Shown one piece after another: positions 42,743-53,519 of a DNA stretch of 64,000 bases. Numbering within the stretch: position 1 is the first letter of the stretch; every line of letters begins with the position of its first letter. The DNA is from Pseudanabaena sp. PCC 7367 (GTDB lineage Bacteria > Cyanobacteriota > Cyanobacteriia > Pseudanabaenales > Pseudanabaenaceae). The translations under genes and the position numbers were made by a program. The notes beneath the pieces were generated by a model that had not been told where the DNA came from, made no database searches, and saw nothing but the letters and a program-made list of their open reading frames with translations. The stretch covers positions 3,978,001 through 4,042,000 of the forward strand of contig NC_019701.1 in the NCBI RefSeq assembly GCF_000317065.1. The letters are read 5' to 3'.

Positions 42743-43714
42743 TTAAAACTCATTACCGATCCAGAACCTGAGCCCCCAAAAAACAGCTAGTAAACCAATC
42801 AGCCAATAGTCTCTAGCCTTGAGTTTGAGGAAGTTCCAGCGCACTCGATGGGTGTTTGGGGTAGTAAAACCGCGTACCTTCATGCTGCTGGCGGTCTGAT
42901 CGGCTCGAATAAATAAATTATTGATCAATCGCTCCACTAAAATTAGCCATACGTCGATCGATCGGCGGATGCCCAGCTTTTTCCAATTGATCGCACGGGT
43001 ATGGATCGCCCGATAGAGATTTTGCATTTCTTCTAGCACCAGCGGGAAAAATCGCAACGCTAGGGTCAGGGTTAAAGTAATTTCTACTACTGGAATACGC
43101 AATCGCTTCAGCGGCATGGCAATGCTGGTCAAGCCAGCGGTAATCTCTTCCGGCGCAGTTACCAGCAAGAAAATTACCGGTGAATAAATATAAGTGAAAA
43201 TCAGAGTGCTAATTCTAACGCCAAGATCGAACGATCGCCTGGTTATATTAATTGAGCCAGCCTTAAACAGAATATATTTATAGTTAGTTGGTTGCGCCAA
43301 TTCGATCGCAGTTGGTTCTGGAGATTCTGCTTGATTATCTGCATTGTCAGGGTTATCTGGATTAGCAATGCGATCTTTGTTAGCAAATTCAATTATTTGC
43401 GCAGTGGTGGGGCGACGGGGCTGGATCGCCACATTTAAGCCATCCGGCGAAAGGGTAGCGATCGTCAGGGTCATAAAGCTAAGCAACAGCAAAAAACCCA
43501 TTTGTTGCCGCCAGGCTCGGGCTGGAATCCGCGCCAATATGGTAATAAAAAACAACATTGCGGCCGTGCCCACCCGCCAGTAGGAATTAGCTAGGATCGG
43601 CGTAAGCAAAAAACTGCCCAGCCAAAATAATTTAACTCGCGGATCGAGTCGATGTAGCCAGGTAACTGGTTGTTCAAGGTATAGTCCCAGAGGCAGGGAT
43701 CTTAATAAGTCCAC
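42743..43714 (-). CDS. ECF transporter T component (CbiQ/EcfT family)
   Basis: The 323-residue membrane protein opens with a typical EcfT N terminus (PVTWLHRLDPRVKLFWLGSF). About five to six helices follow, then the coupling region with ALRFFPLVLEEMQNLYRAIHTRAI and a late RADQTASSMKVRGF, the Ala-x-Arg-type motif by which T components contact their ATPases. A polar insert (about 120-155, Asp/Asn-rich) between helices is unusual. No A or S component is adjacent, so it may serve a shared ECF module with genes elsewhere. The substrate is unknown. Confidence 0.85.
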   Translation of the reverse strand: MDLLRSLPLGLYLEQPVTWLHRLDPRVKLFWLGSFLLTPILANSYWRVGTAAMLFFITILARIPARAWRQQMGFLLLLSFMTLTIATLSPDGLNVAIQPRRPTTAQIIEFANKDRIANPDNPDNADNQAESPEPTAIELAQPTNYKYILFKAGSINITRRSFDLGVRISTLIFTYIYSPVIFLLVTAPEEITAGLTSIAMPLKRLRIPVVEITLTLTLALRFFPLVLEEMQNLYRAIHTRAINWKKLGIRRSIDVWLILVERLINNLFIRADQTASSMKVRGFTTPNTHRVRWNFLKLKARDYWLIGLLAVFWGLRFWIGNEF

Positions 43715-43791
43715 GCTGTTTGTCTCAGATTAAAGGTTCGAGTTAGATTAATCACAATGCTAATATCACTTGCAGTAGATTATATGAGGCA

Positions 43792-45111
43792 ATGACCGCA
43801 ACTAGTTATTCGTTGACACAATTGCCAGAAAAAACGATCGAGTTGGCGATCGCCCACGGTGCGACGGCAGCAGAAGTTTATGTGAGCAATTCCCAATCCC
43901 ATCCGGTCTATTTTGAAGCCAATCGGCTCAAGCAATTAGAAAGCACAGACTCCCAGGGGTTGGCCTTGCGACTGTGGAAGGACGGCAAGCCAGGGTTGGC
44001 AACTGCATTTGGTGCATTTGAACCCCTAGCCCTTGTAGAGCAAGCGATCGCCATCAGTCAGCTCAATGATCCGCGCGAGGTGGAATTATGTTCACAAAAT
44101 CCCCTTGCCAGTGATTCACCTAGTTATGGCAATGATGTACCAGTAGAGCAATTATTAGCATGGGGCAAGGATACGATCGCCCAGGTGCGAGCAGCCTATC
44201 CAGAGGCAATCTGCGCTGGTGAGTGGGATTGCAGTAGTGAATATACCCGCATTGTTAATTCATTGGGGCTGGATTGTAGCTATACCGATAGGACTCTGGA
44301 TAGCTATGTTTCGGCGGAATTAATACGTGGTGATGATTTTTTGAATGTCTGGTATGCCCAATCGCAACGCGATCGCCTGGAGCCTGAAGCGATTATCCAG
44401 CCAGTGCTGCAAAGATTGCAATGGGCGCAAGAGAACGTTGCTGCGCCAAGTGGTAAAGTGCCGGTATTATTCACCAGTAAAGCTGCCGATACACTCCTGG
44501 GCACTATTTCCGCTGCTATGAATGGTAAACAGGTGGAGCAAAAATCTACCCCCTGGATCGATCGCCTGGGTGAACAGGTGATCGCAGCGGAGTTGACCCT
44601 GGCACAACAGCCGGATTTTGGGGTTTATAGTGCGCCCTTTGATGACGAAGGTACAGCCACAGAGTCTTTTACCTGGATCGATCGCGGTGTGTTAAAGGGT
44701 TTTTATGCCGATCGGCAAACTGCGAGGGAGATTGGCACCACCAGCAGAGGTAATGGGTTCCGATCGGGTTTGGGTAGCTATCCTAGTCCTGGTTTGTTGA
44801 ATTTGGTGGCAAGTCCTGGCCAGGGCAGCTTGGCGGATTTGATCGCGCAAATTGATGACGGCATTATGATCGATCAGATTCTGGGCTATCCGCCAGGACT
44901 ATCGGGCGATTTTTCGGTCAACATTGAACTGGGGTATCGGATCAAAAATGGCGTGGTGGTAGGTCGGCTCAAGGATACAATGGTGGCTGGCAATGCCTAT
45001 AATGCCCTCAATCATCTGATTGCCCTGGGTGCAGACAATGCCTGGCAAGGCTCACTCTATATGCCTTCTCTGGTGGTGGATAGTTTGGCGGTAACCAGCA
45101 AAAGTGATTAA
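43792..45111 (+). CDS. pmbA: TldD/PmbA family protein, PmbA (TldE)-type
   Basis: The 439-residue protein matches the TldD/PmbA family through ANRLKQLESTDSQGLALRLW near the N terminus, the middle PVLFTSKAADTLLGTISAAM, and FDDEGTATESFTWIDRGVLK. I see no HExxxH zinc motif, so it is the non-catalytic TldE/PmbA-type partner of TldD. The pair forms a cytoplasmic protease for peptide maturation and degradation. No tldD lies beside it. It is divergent from the ECF gene and followed 42 bp later by argS. Confidence 0.88.
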   Translation: MTATSYSLTQLPEKTIELAIAHGATAAEVYVSNSQSHPVYFEANRLKQLESTDSQGLALRLWKDGKPGLATAFGAFEPLALVEQAIAISQLNDPREVELCSQNPLASDSPSYGNDVPVEQLLAWGKDTIAQVRAAYPEAICAGEWDCSSEYTRIVNSLGLDCSYTDRTLDSYVSAELIRGDDFLNVWYAQSQRDRLEPEAIIQPVLQRLQWAQENVAAPSGKVPVLFTSKAADTLLGTISAAMNGKQVEQKSTPWIDRLGEQVIAAELTLAQQPDFGVYSAPFDDEGTATESFTWIDRGVLKGFYADRQTAREIGTTSRGNGFRSGLGSYPSPGLLNLVASPGQGSLADLIAQIDDGIMIDQILGYPPGLSGDFSVNIELGYRIKNGVVVGRLKDTMVAGNAYNALNHLIALGADNAWQGSLYMPSLVVDSLAVTSKSD

Positions 45112-45153
45112 TTATTTAGTTAAGAATATTAGTCTTTAATACTTGAATACTTG

Positions 45154-46920
45154 ATGTCCAATTCTCTTCTGTCGGAATTCAAAACTAGATTCAAAGCTGC
45201 TCTGGTAAGGGCATTTGGCGAAGAATTTGCCGAGTATGATCCGGCGGTGATGGCGGCGAAGGATTTGCGCTTTGGTGATTATCAATGTAATGCGGCTTTG
45301 GGCTTGGCCAAGCAGCTAAAGCGAAAGCCCCGCGATATTGCCACTGAGATTGTGGCACATTTGCAGATCGATGATATTGGCGAACCGGCTTCGATCGATG
45401 GGCCGGGGTTTATTAACGTGCGCTTAAAAACCAGTTATCTGGAAACGCAGTTAACAACTATTCAACCTGACGATCGGCTGGGCATCACCAAGCTCGATCG
45501 GCCGGAGCGGATAATTGTGGATTTTTCCAGTCCCAACATTGCCAAGGAGATGCATGTGGGACATTTGCGATCGACGATCATTGGCGATTGCATTGCGCGA
45601 ATTCTGGAATTTCAAGGCCATGATGTACTACGGCTCAACCATGTGGGCGATTGGGGTACTCAGTTTGGCATGTTGATCACCTATCTTAAAACTGCCTATC
45701 CAGATGCATTAAACCAGGCTGATGTATTGGCGCTGGGTGACCTGGTGGAATTTTATAAGGCGGCAAAAAAGAAGTTTGACGAAGACCCGGAATTTAAAGA
45801 AACCGCTCGCCAAGCAGTAGTAGGCTTGCAATCGGGAGATGAAGAAGCCCGTCTGGCTTGGAAGCTGCTGTGTGAGCAATCGCGGCGCGAATTCCAGAAA
45901 ATCTATGACGCTCTGGATATTAAATTGCAAGAACGGGGCGAGTCTTTTTATAATTCCCTTTTGCCTGATGTGGTACAGGATTTAACGCAGGCTGGCCTGG
46001 TAGAAGAAAACGATGGTGCGCTATGTGTATTTCTGGAAGGGTTTACCAATAAAGCTGGCGATCCGCTACCTCTAATTGTGCAAAAGTCCAACGGTGGTTA
46101 TAACTATGCCACTACCGACCTGGCTGCTTTGCGGTATCGGATTAACCAGGATCAGGTCGATCGGATTATTTATGTTACTGATGCTGGCCAGTCAGATCAC
46201 TTTGCTCAGGTGTTCCAGGTGGCAAATCGAGCGGGCTGGTTACCGGAATCAGTCAAAATCACCCATGTGCCCTTTGGGTTGGTGTTGGGCGAAGATGGCA
46301 AAAAGCTGAAAACCCGATCGGGCGAGACGGTGAAGCTAAAGGAGCTTTTGCAAGAGGCGATCGCCAGAGCTAATGCTGATCTTGATGCCCGTGATCCTGA
46401 TTATGATGCTGATTACCAGAAAGAAGTGGCAACCACGATCGGCCTGGATGCGGTGAAGTACGCCGATCTCGCGCAAAATCGCACCAGCAACTATGCCTTT
46501 AGTTATGACAAAATGCTGGCCTTGCAGGGCAATACAGCGCCCTATTTGCTCTATGCCTATGTGCGGGTTCGGGGCATTAGCCGCAAAGGGGATATTGATT
46601 TTGAGCAGTTTAATCATGCCAGTGAGCAGACTGAACCGCGATCGATTCAACTCACTGAAGCAACCGAAATTAACCTGGCCAAGCATTTAGTCCAACTGGC
46701 CGAGACGATCGAAGCGGTGGCCGATGAATTGATGCCCAACCGCTTATGTCAATATTTGTTTGAACTAAGTCAGAAATTTAATCAGTTTTATGACCAATGC
46801 CCCGTATTGCAGGGCTCCGAGCAGGAACGCTTCTCGCGGTTGAGTTTGTGTAATATCACCGCTAAAACCCTGAAGCTAGGGCTAAATTTGTTGGGACTAA
46901 AAGTTTTGGAACGGATGTAA
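45154..46920 (+). CDS. argS: arginyl-tRNA synthetase
   Basis: 588 residues from the ATG (a TTG lies directly before it). The N-terminal ArgRS domain is about 1-90. The class I active site has the HIGH-type motif in [18 protein letters not shown], and the later [11 protein letters not shown] is a KMSK-like loop. The C-terminal all-helical anticodon-binding domain ends [12 protein letters not shown], as in most ArgRS. Full length and intact. It charges tRNA-Arg in the cytoplasm. Confidence 0.96.
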   Translation: MSNSLLSEFKTRFKAALVRAFGEEFAEYDPAVMAAKDLRFGDYQCNAALGLAKQLKRKPRDIATEIVAHLQIDDIGEPASIDGPGFINVRLKTSYLETQLTTIQPDDRLGITKLDRPERIIVDFSSPNIAKEMHVGHLRSTIIGDCIARILEFQGHDVLRLNHVGDWGTQFGMLITYLKTAYPDALNQADVLALGDLVEFYKAAKKKFDEDPEFKETARQAVVGLQSGDEEARLAWKLLCEQSRREFQKIYDALDIKLQERGESFYNSLLPDVVQDLTQAGLVEENDGALCVFLEGFTNKAGDPLPLIVQKSNGGYNYATTDLAALRYRINQDQVDRIIYVTDAGQSDHFAQVFQVANRAGWLPESVKITHVPFGLVLGEDGKKLKTRSGETVKLKELLQEAIARANADLDARDPDYDADYQKEVATTIGLDAVKYADLAQNRTSNYAFSYDKMLALQGNTAPYLLYAYVRVRGISRKGDIDFEQFNHASEQTEPRSIQLTEATEINLAKHLVQLAETIEAVADELMPNRLCQYLFELSQKFNQFYDQCPVLQGSEQERFSRLSLCNITAKTLKLGLNLLGLKVLERM

Positions 46921-47267
46921 GTTCTGTCGCTGAGTAAGTGGAGCGAATCCATTGGGGATCTATCCTGAGATTCTTAGCTTACAAAAGTTGTAGAGAATCT
47001 GGACGGTCTGTCTTGAGCCTTGCTAAATAAAGGCGATCGAAAAAATCTCAAATAGGCTCTATGGCAACCTAGGCTGACTTAAATAGTAGCTTTAGCAGAT
47101 TTGATCAGCTTCTTTCGTATTTTTTTATAAAGGATCGAGCCGATCGCCCTGCGCACCCTTAGCATAATCGTGAATAGGATCTTAACGTGATTCGCTAATT
47201 AGCAAGTGAAAAATTTGGATATTTGGCGCATTGACTTTAACAACCTAAGTTTATAGAGTTGCTGCGT
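46921..47267. other. intergenic, no gene seen
   Basis: 347 bases between argS and the WD40 protein. No open frame, RNA gene or clear terminator is visible. It probably holds the promoter of the WD40 gene. Confidence 0.5.
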
Positions 47268-48128
47268 ATGAAAAAGCAGCAGTCCAGACCTAGAGACTTT
47301 GATTCCATTCTTGGCGGTTCCCAGCGCCAGCTATTAAGTGCTGCGGTTTTAGGTGGTATGGCTGGTGTTTGGCATAAATTAGCTACCAACGATCGCCAGC
47401 AGCGAATTATTGGCCTCCAAGATGCATCTAAATATGGCTCCAATGGCTTGAAGCTGGTAATTGAAGCGCTGCAAGATGTTGAGCTAGAGCCCACTGCCTA
47501 CAGGCTATTACGCGATCGCCCAGAACCCCTGGTTAAAGCTGCCCTGGCCAACTATCAGCCCTATCGATTGTTTGGCTGTATGCATGAGCTGCAAACCGAT
47601 GGTGCCAAAATTTGTGGGCTAGAAATATGTGGCAATGACCGAGTTATTTGCATCTGCCACAACTATCAATACAGTCATAAGTTTGCGGATCATCAAATCA
47701 GGGGCAAACATATTGAAGTCTGGGATGCCGCCACCGGTAGCCTATTGGAGCGAGAGAGTAGTTTTCCTAAATATCTAGATTACAAAATGCGATCGCCCTT
47801 TCGCCATGTCAGCGCCGATCAAAAGATCACGGCGATCGCCAGTGGTGAGGCTCGTACTATTCTGGTGCTGGGTTCTAGTGACACCCATCAGCTCTGTGGT
47901 CATGATGCGGGCGTATATGCCGTGGCAGTGAGTGAGGATGGCCAGACCCTGGTTAGTGGCTGTGATGATGGCACGATTAAAATCTGGGATTTGACCACCA
48001 TGACCGAGATTGCCAGCCTGCATGGTCATGATGCTAAGGTGCGGGCTGTGGCAGTTAGTAGCGATCGCCAGCTTATTGCTAGTGGTAGTAATGATGGAGT
48101 GATCAAAGTTTGGGGCATTTGTGCTTGA
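47268..48128 (+). CDS. WD40-repeat protein with helical N-terminal region
   Basis: 286 residues from the ATG (a TTG three codons earlier is less likely). The N-terminal part (about 20-120: GGMAGVWHKLATNDRQQRII, YRLLRDRPEPLVKAAL) is helical and resembles the front part of cyanobacterial WD40 proteins that monitor groups of leaves or genes. Two clear WD40 repeats close the protein: GHDAGVYAVAVSEDGQTLVS with DDGTIKIWDL, and GHDAKVRAVAVSSDRQLIAS with NDGVIKVWGI. Two repeats cannot close a propeller alone, so it may pair with others or be C-terminally short. Confidence 0.75.
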   Translation: MKKQQSRPRDFDSILGGSQRQLLSAAVLGGMAGVWHKLATNDRQQRIIGLQDASKYGSNGLKLVIEALQDVELEPTAYRLLRDRPEPLVKAALANYQPYRLFGCMHELQTDGAKICGLEICGNDRVICICHNYQYSHKFADHQIRGKHIEVWDAATGSLLERESSFPKYLDYKMRSPFRHVSADQKITAIASGEARTILVLGSSDTHQLCGHDAGVYAVAVSEDGQTLVSGCDDGTIKIWDLTTMTEIASLHGHDAKVRAVAVSSDRQLIASGSNDGVIKVWGICA

Positions 48129-48206
48129 TGGATCTTCTAAAAACACACTAAACTCCATACATATTGAGTCAGTAGAGCTTGATACCTTCAACATATTTTT
48201 AAGCAC

Positions 48207-48491
48207 ATGTTGATTTGGCTTATAATTGCAGCGATCGTAATATTTGTATTTGTCTCCAAACGCGGTGGCTTTAGGCGTGTGTTTTCGAATAGCAGCCTGG
48301 GCAACATTCCTGGTCTGGGTAACCTGAGTAAGAATGCCAAGAATAATAGCCTCAAACGAGAACTAATGACCCTGGTGCATGGGCAGAGTGATGTGGCAAA
48401 TCGCCTGCTACGCCATGCCCGCGATCGCCATCCTGGTAAAACAGAGCAATGGTATCTAGAAAAGGTGATTTATGACCTGCGTCGTCGTTAA
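48207..48491 (+). CDS. small membrane-anchored hypothetical protein
   Basis: A 94-residue protein with one N-terminal helix (about 2-17, LIWLIIAAIVIFVFV) and a basic cytoplasmic part containing LVHGQSDVANRLLRHARDRH and WYLEKVIYDLRRR. The C-terminal segment is familiar from small cyanobacterial proteins, but I cannot name the family. It follows the WD40 gene by 78 bp. Confidence 0.65.
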   Translation: MLIWLIIAAIVIFVFVSKRGGFRRVFSNSSLGNIPGLGNLSKNAKNNSLKRELMTLVHGQSDVANRLLRHARDRHPGKTEQWYLEKVIYDLRRR

Positions 48492-49032
48492 TCTGCTGTA
48501 TGCATGCATCAATCAAAAATATTGTCATAACGCTTGCTAGTAGATAGGGGCATAATACATAGCTGGGTAGATCTCGCCCAAAATCACAAAGTCATAGAAG
48601 AATTTGCATTGACTCATACAATGCGCCGTTTACCCGGATGATTGAGCGATCGCCAGGTATGTTATTAGCTAAGTCGATCGCTGGTGTAATCTTGCTAGGA
48701 CTAAGGGCTAGGGGCTAAGTCTGATTAGCGCTAACTGGTTGTATAGTTTTACGATCGGCCTAACTAGACTTTTATATTTAGTATATTTAGGATCTTAAAG
48801 CTCTAGATTTAGACTATTTATGTCCTGGGTTGGTATGAATTGGGTTGAATTTCTAGTAGAAGGAACATAAGCTTAAATTCTGGATAAATTAACTGGTTAG
48901 CGATCCAAATTGTGATCGTTGCTGCACTAATCAAGGAAATTCTTTAATCCTGCCCTTATTTTCTTATTTGCCGCCTGCGATCGACAATCTGTGCCCAACT
49001 TGCAACCAGAGTTAGAAGAGGTGATGTAATCA
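48492..49032. other. intergenic, no gene seen
   Basis: 541 bases with no supported gene or RNA. Presumably the promoter region of the DUF362 gene. Several short direct CTAG-containing sequences are present but show no clear structure. Confidence 0.45.
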
Positions 49033-50091
49033 ATGTCCGCCAACACCGATCGACCAATTGCCCCATCAGTCACATCTGCCAAGCATTCCCCCCCAAGCCC
49101 CCCCAAGCCAAGCCAAGTAAGCCTCCAGGCTGCCCACAGTTATGAACGTGATGCCTTGACCGCTGCGTTGGTAAAGCTATTAGCCCCATTGGGTGGGATC
49201 GAAGCAATTGTCAAACCTGGCGATCGAGTGTTACTCAAACCCAACTTGCTCACCGGCGCTCGCCCCACCAAAGAATGCACCACCAGGCCAGAATTGGTCT
49301 ATTGTGTGGCTAAGTTAGTACAAAAAGCTGGCGGTAAACCTTTTTTGGGCGATAGTCCGGCGTTTGGCAGTGCCGCTGGGGTGGCCAAGGCCAATGGATT
49401 GGATCAACTGGCTGCCGAATTAAACTTGCCGATCGTTGAATTTCATGGTCAGCGCTTTGCGATCGGGGCGGAGCAAGCCCAACAGCGTGAACACGATTTG
49501 CAGCATTTACGCCTGAGTAAAGAAGCTTTGGGAGCAGATGTGATCATTAATCTGCCCAAGGTGAAATCCCATGCCCAAATGACCTTAACTGTGGGTGTAA
49601 AAAACCTGTTTGGTTGTGTGCCAGGTAAAATGAAAGCCTGGTGGCACATGGAATTGGGCAAAGACATTAACAAATTTGCGCGGATGTTGATTGAAACTGC
49701 GATCGCCATTTCGCCCCAACTCACGATCGTAGATGGCATTATTGGGCATGAGGGGAATGGCCCTAGCGGTGGTGAACCTAGAAATTTGGGTGTATTGGCC
49801 GCTTCTACAGATGTTTTCGCAGTCGATCGCGTAGTCACCGAAATTCTGAGCATCGACTCGCAGCAAGTACCGATTATGGCTGAATCAATTCGTTTGGGTT
49901 TATGCGCCGATTTGAGCGATATTGAAATAGTGGGCAGCGAGCTTGAGCAATTACGCCTGAGCGATTGGCAGCTCCCAGAGAAACTAATCCCGGTTGACTT
50001 TGGGATGCCCAGAATTGTCAAATCCACTTTCAAGCATTTTTATATCAAATTCATCAAAGAACCAATCAGTGCCTATGCTCGAACCTCCTAG
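49033..50091 (+). CDS. DUF362 family protein
   Basis: The 352-residue protein has a Pro/Ser/Lys-rich start (about 1-30), then the DUF362 fold: KPGDRVLLKPNLLTGARPTK, FLGDSPAFGSAAGVAKANG, INLPKVKSHAQMTLTVGVKN, and DGIIGHEGNGPSGGEPRNLG near 245. Members are cytoplasmic proteins of uncertain function, some with iron-sulfur clusters; none of the ferredoxin-type Cys motifs are seen here. Its last 17 bases overlap the start of the response regulator gene, so they may be co-expressed. Confidence 0.85.
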   Translation: MSANTDRPIAPSVTSAKHSPPSPPKPSQVSLQAAHSYERDALTAALVKLLAPLGGIEAIVKPGDRVLLKPNLLTGARPTKECTTRPELVYCVAKLVQKAGGKPFLGDSPAFGSAAGVAKANGLDQLAAELNLPIVEFHGQRFAIGAEQAQQREHDLQHLRLSKEALGADVIINLPKVKSHAQMTLTVGVKNLFGCVPGKMKAWWHMELGKDINKFARMLIETAIAISPQLTIVDGIIGHEGNGPSGGEPRNLGVLAASTDVFAVDRVVTEILSIDSQQVPIMAESIRLGLCADLSDIEIVGSELEQLRLSDWQLPEKLIPVDFGMPRIVKSTFKHFYIKFIKEPISAYARTS

Positions 50092-50542
50092 TACCAGTTC
50101 TGAATCATTTGAATTATCTGAATCTAGCAATGCTGAGCACCCACCCTCGACATCAATGGCTAACCAATCACTCCTAATTCTAGTGGTGGAAGACTCCCAT
50201 GATAATCAAGCCCTGATGCGATTAATTTTAGAAGAGATGGGTCATGCCTTTGTAATTGTCGAAGATGGAGCCGAGGCGGTGGCATGGCTGGCAAAACATA
50301 TACCTAGCTTGATTTTGCTGGATTTATCATTACCCAAGATCGATGGTTGGCAGATTGCCCGCAACCTGAAGGCCGATCCCGCTACAGCGCAAATCCCAAT
50401 TTTGGCCACTACTGCCCACGCGATGCAGGGCGATCGAGAACGGGCGATCGAAGCTGGCTGTGATGATTACTTACCGAAGCCCTTAGATCTAGAAAAGTTA
50501 GAGGAGCGGATCAGGTATTGGTTGAAGCAAATCAATCCATAG
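50075..50542 (+). CDS. single-domain response regulator
   Basis: 155 residues from the ATG at 50075, or 128 from the one at 50156; the first would add a Ser/Glu/Pro-rich extension. The receiver domain is complete: LLILVVEDSHDNQALMRLIL with the acidic pair, the phosphorylated Asp in SLILLDLSLPKIDGWQ, ATTAHAMQGD with the conserved Thr, and Lys in DYLPKPLD. There is no output domain, so it acts by protein contact. Overlaps the DUF362 gene by 17 bp. Confidence 0.9.
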   Translation: MLEPPSTSSESFELSESSNAEHPPSTSMANQSLLILVVEDSHDNQALMRLILEEMGHAFVIVEDGAEAVAWLAKHIPSLILLDLSLPKIDGWQIARNLKADPATAQIPILATTAHAMQGDRERAIEAGCDDYLPKPLDLEKLEERIRYWLKQINP

Positions 50543-51365
50543 AACTAGGCAGTAGGCGATCGATTCATGCGCTGATCATCAAAACCAACAAATCGATTGC
50601 TGTTAGTTAAATATGCTGGCAGCGATTTAGTTTGTTAATTGAAAGGACTGGTTAACCACAAAGACTATGAACAATATGCGGGAGGCTAAACCAATCAAGC
50701 TAACAACTTAAGATCTAAGTTCTGCGCCTGGATTGCGATCGCTTGTTTGCGCAACGGTTAGGAATAGAGCGATCGAGTTATCAATTAAGAAGGATTCGCA
50801 ATAAGGTGATAATAGGTGTTAAGTTGTGGAATGGAGACATAGTAATTTAAATGTTTCTAAAGCAACAATTTGTTAAGTCATTATTTAGTTATATTAAGTT
50901 ATTAACTGATAGAATCTAAGGAAACAATTAAGCAATTAAATTAATAGACTTAAGGGGTAGGCTAAGGAGTTTATATTTAATCCCGGTTTTCAGAACTCAA
51001 AAAGTTATTTATTAAACCTAATTCTAGATTCGAAACACATTTTTACTAAGTAAATATTACTAGTGATTGCGAGATCATTGATCAAGCTTAGAACAACTTA
51101 ATTGAGTTTAATTAGGCAGAATTAAACTGGCTAAGTCTTTAAAATCAAGAGTATTAAAAGCAAACAGTAAAACTGAATCATGTTTCACGGTCAGGCTTGG
51201 TTAGAGTCATCAAAGATTGATTTAACTAAACCAGCCAGAGCATTGTAATTAGATTCTAATTATTTTAATTAACACCTTAAATTCAACAATTCAGCTCCAA
51301 AATATTTTCACACCAAACTTGAAATAAAAAGTTAAACCACAAAAACTTAGGAATTCTTGGTCATT
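50543..51365. other. intergenic, no gene seen
   Basis: About 820 bases, strongly AT-rich, between the response regulator and ferrochelatase. No open frame or RNA gene is apparent. It should contain the hemH promoter and a long leader. Confidence 0.5.
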
Positions 51366-52379
51366 ATGAAAGATCGCGTTGGCGTTTTATTGTTAAATTT
51401 GGGAGGCCCAGAACGGCAGGAAGATGTTTACATGTTCTTGTACAACCTCTTTTCTGATCCCGATTTGATTCGCCTGCCCTTCCCATTCTTGCAAAAGCCA
51501 GTAGCATCATTGATTGCGGCCACGCGATCGCCAATTACAAAAGAAAACTACAAGCTAATTGGTGGTGGTTCACCCCTGCGCCAGATTACGGAAGAACAGG
51601 GTGATGCGATCGTTGCTGCTCTGGAGCGTCGCGGCATTGATGCCAAAGCCTATATTGGTATGCGCTATTGGTATCCCTACACTGAAGATGCCCTGGCACA
51701 AATCAAGGCAGATGGTATTACCAGGTTGATCGTATTACCGCTCTATCCTCAATTTTCGATCAGCACCAGCGGTTCCAGCCTTAAGCAAGTTGATCAGCTC
51801 TGGCAGAATGACCCGGAACTACAAAAAATTGATCGCCTCACGATCGAATCCTGGTATAAGCGTCCTGGCTATATTAGAGCAATGGCCGAATCGATCGCCA
51901 CCAGGTTGCAAAGTCATGCCGCCCCTGAAGAGGTCTATCTTTTCTTTAGTGCCCACGGTGTACCAGTTAAGTACGTCACTGAGTATGGCGATCCCTATCA
52001 AGTCGAGATGGAAAACTGTGTTGATTTGATCATGCAGGATTTACGCTGCGAATTTAATTGCTATAACTCCCATTTGCTCGCCTATCAAAGTCGGGTTGGC
52101 CCAGTTGAATGGTTGCGCCCCTATACCGAAGATGCGATCGCCCAATTGGGCAAGCGTGGCATTAATGACATGATGGTGGTGCCAATTAGTTTTGTTTCAG
52201 AACACATTGAGACCTTGCAAGAAATTGATATGGAATATCGGGAAGCGGCCGAAGAAGCCGGAATCGAGAATTTCGATCGCGTCCCTGCGCTCAATTGCCA
52301 TTCCACTTTTATTGATGATTTAGCAGATTTGGTATTAGAAGAACTGGGCGAAGAAAAGGCCGTAGCTGTGCCTGTCTAG
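51366..52379 (+). CDS. hemH: ferrochelatase, without the C-terminal CAB domain
   Basis: 337 residues from the ATG (the longer frame starts three codons earlier with TTG). Signatures: [55 protein letters not shown], the catalytic His in [13 protein letters not shown], and the Glu-containing [20 protein letters not shown]. It inserts iron into protoporphyrin IX to make heme. Many cyanobacterial ferrochelatases continue with a linker and a chlorophyll a/b-binding-like helix to about 390 residues; this one ends after [12 protein letters not shown], directly after the catalytic domain. Confidence 0.95.
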   Translation: MKDRVGVLLLNLGGPERQEDVYMFLYNLFSDPDLIRLPFPFLQKPVASLIAATRSPITKENYKLIGGGSPLRQITEEQGDAIVAALERRGIDAKAYIGMRYWYPYTEDALAQIKADGITRLIVLPLYPQFSISTSGSSLKQVDQLWQNDPELQKIDRLTIESWYKRPGYIRAMAESIATRLQSHAAPEEVYLFFSAHGVPVKYVTEYGDPYQVEMENCVDLIMQDLRCEFNCYNSHLLAYQSRVGPVEWLRPYTEDAIAQLGKRGINDMMVVPISFVSEHIETLQEIDMEYREAAEEAGIENFDRVPALNCHSTFIDDLADLVLEELGEEKAVAVPV

Positions 52380-52447
52380 TTTGGGGAAAGATTTTGAATT
52401 GCAAATTTTTGCTGCAATCGTGATCGAGCGATCGCAATTGCCGATAG

Positions 52448-52482
52448 CCTGGTATATGGTGCTTTTGCCTGCCAGGTTTTTT
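52448..52482 (+). terminator. terminator after hemH
   Basis: CCTGGTA / TGCCAGG arms (7 bp with one G-T pair) around a 15-base loop, followed by six T. It lies 68 bp after the hemH stop. Confidence 0.65.
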
Positions 52483-52701
52483 AGTGGGGTGATATCAGGA
52501 TATGAAATCTAAATTGGAACTAACTAAGGCTTAATCAGTCCAAGCTTAAGTATGGTAATTGAACCAAAAATCAAAACCAACCAGCATGGGAAGCTTTGAA
52601 CTGGTTTGTTTTAAGGATCAAATCTATATTAAATCATTACTAAATTATTACTAAATCACTCAAAAATAAAATATTGGGAACCAGAGGACGCAGTTTTTAA
52701 G

Positions 52702-53511
52702 ATGCAAAAGATACAATTTTTTCCACAACAACCAAATCAAACCGGTGGTCTAACTACCAAAACTAGACGCTTTAGCCTGGGTCAGATTGTGATCGCCACG
52801 ATCGCCCCTTTGGCTGCATTTAGCGCCGTTGGTTTTACGGGTAATTTGATCCGGCCTGTTTCGGCTCAAGTCCAACAGGAACAAAATATGCGGACGCTAA
52901 CTGTAACCGGAATCGGCGATCGCCCAGTGCAGACCACCAAAGCCCAGATCAGCTTAGGCATCGAGATCACTGCCCCCACCGCCGGACAGGTACAAACCGA
53001 GATTGCACGGCGATCGAATGCCCTGGTTGATAAACTGCGGGAATTGAATGTAGAAAAGCTGCAAACCCAGAATATTAATCTCAATGCTAATTATGTATTT
53101 GAGAATAATCGCCGCCGCCAAGAAGGTTTTACGGGCAGCAGTACGGTGAGTTTTATGGTGCCAGTCGATCGGGCGGGGGAAGCCCTGGATGAGTCTGTAA
53201 GCGCGGGAGCAAATCGGATCGAGAGGATTACGTTTGCGGCTACGCCCACGGCGATCGCTGCGGCCAGAGATTTAGCCTTGCAAGATGCCGTAGAAGATGC
53301 ACAATCCCAGGCGGATGTGGTGTTGGATCGATTAGGTTTTACGGCCAAAACAATTCGCACCGTGGCGATCGGTAATCCCAATGTACCCCGACCAATTCCG
53401 TTGAATAATGCCAGGTTGGCGGTTTCGGAAAGCTTGCAGGCCGATCCTACGCCCGTGATTGGCGGTGAGCAGCGAGTAAGAGCAACGGTTACGCTGGAGA
53501 TTGTTTACTAA
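52702..53511 (+). CDS. SIMPL (DUF541) domain protein, secreted
   Basis: The 269-residue protein has a basic start, a hydrophobic segment (about 28-48), and a probable signal cleavage after VSAQ (near 54). The SIMPL domain follows: TLTVTGIGDRPVQTTKAQIS, IEITAPTAGQVQTEIARRSN, LRELNVEKLQTQNINLNANY, and DAVEDAQSQADVVLDRLGFT, ending in RATVTLEIVY. These periplasmic or surface proteins have no firm function (some relate to oxidative stress or signalling). The next gene follows after 8 bp. Confidence 0.88.
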   Translation: MQKIQFFPQQPNQTGGLTTKTRRFSLGQIVIATIAPLAAFSAVGFTGNLIRPVSAQVQQEQNMRTLTVTGIGDRPVQTTKAQISLGIEITAPTAGQVQTEIARRSNALVDKLRELNVEKLQTQNINLNANYVFENNRRRQEGFTGSSTVSFMVPVDRAGEALDESVSAGANRIERITFAATPTAIAAARDLALQDAVEDAQSQADVVLDRLGFTAKTIRTVAIGNPNVPRPIPLNNARLAVSESLQADPTPVIGGEQRVRATVTLEIVY

Positions 53512-53519
53512 AAGCCAAT

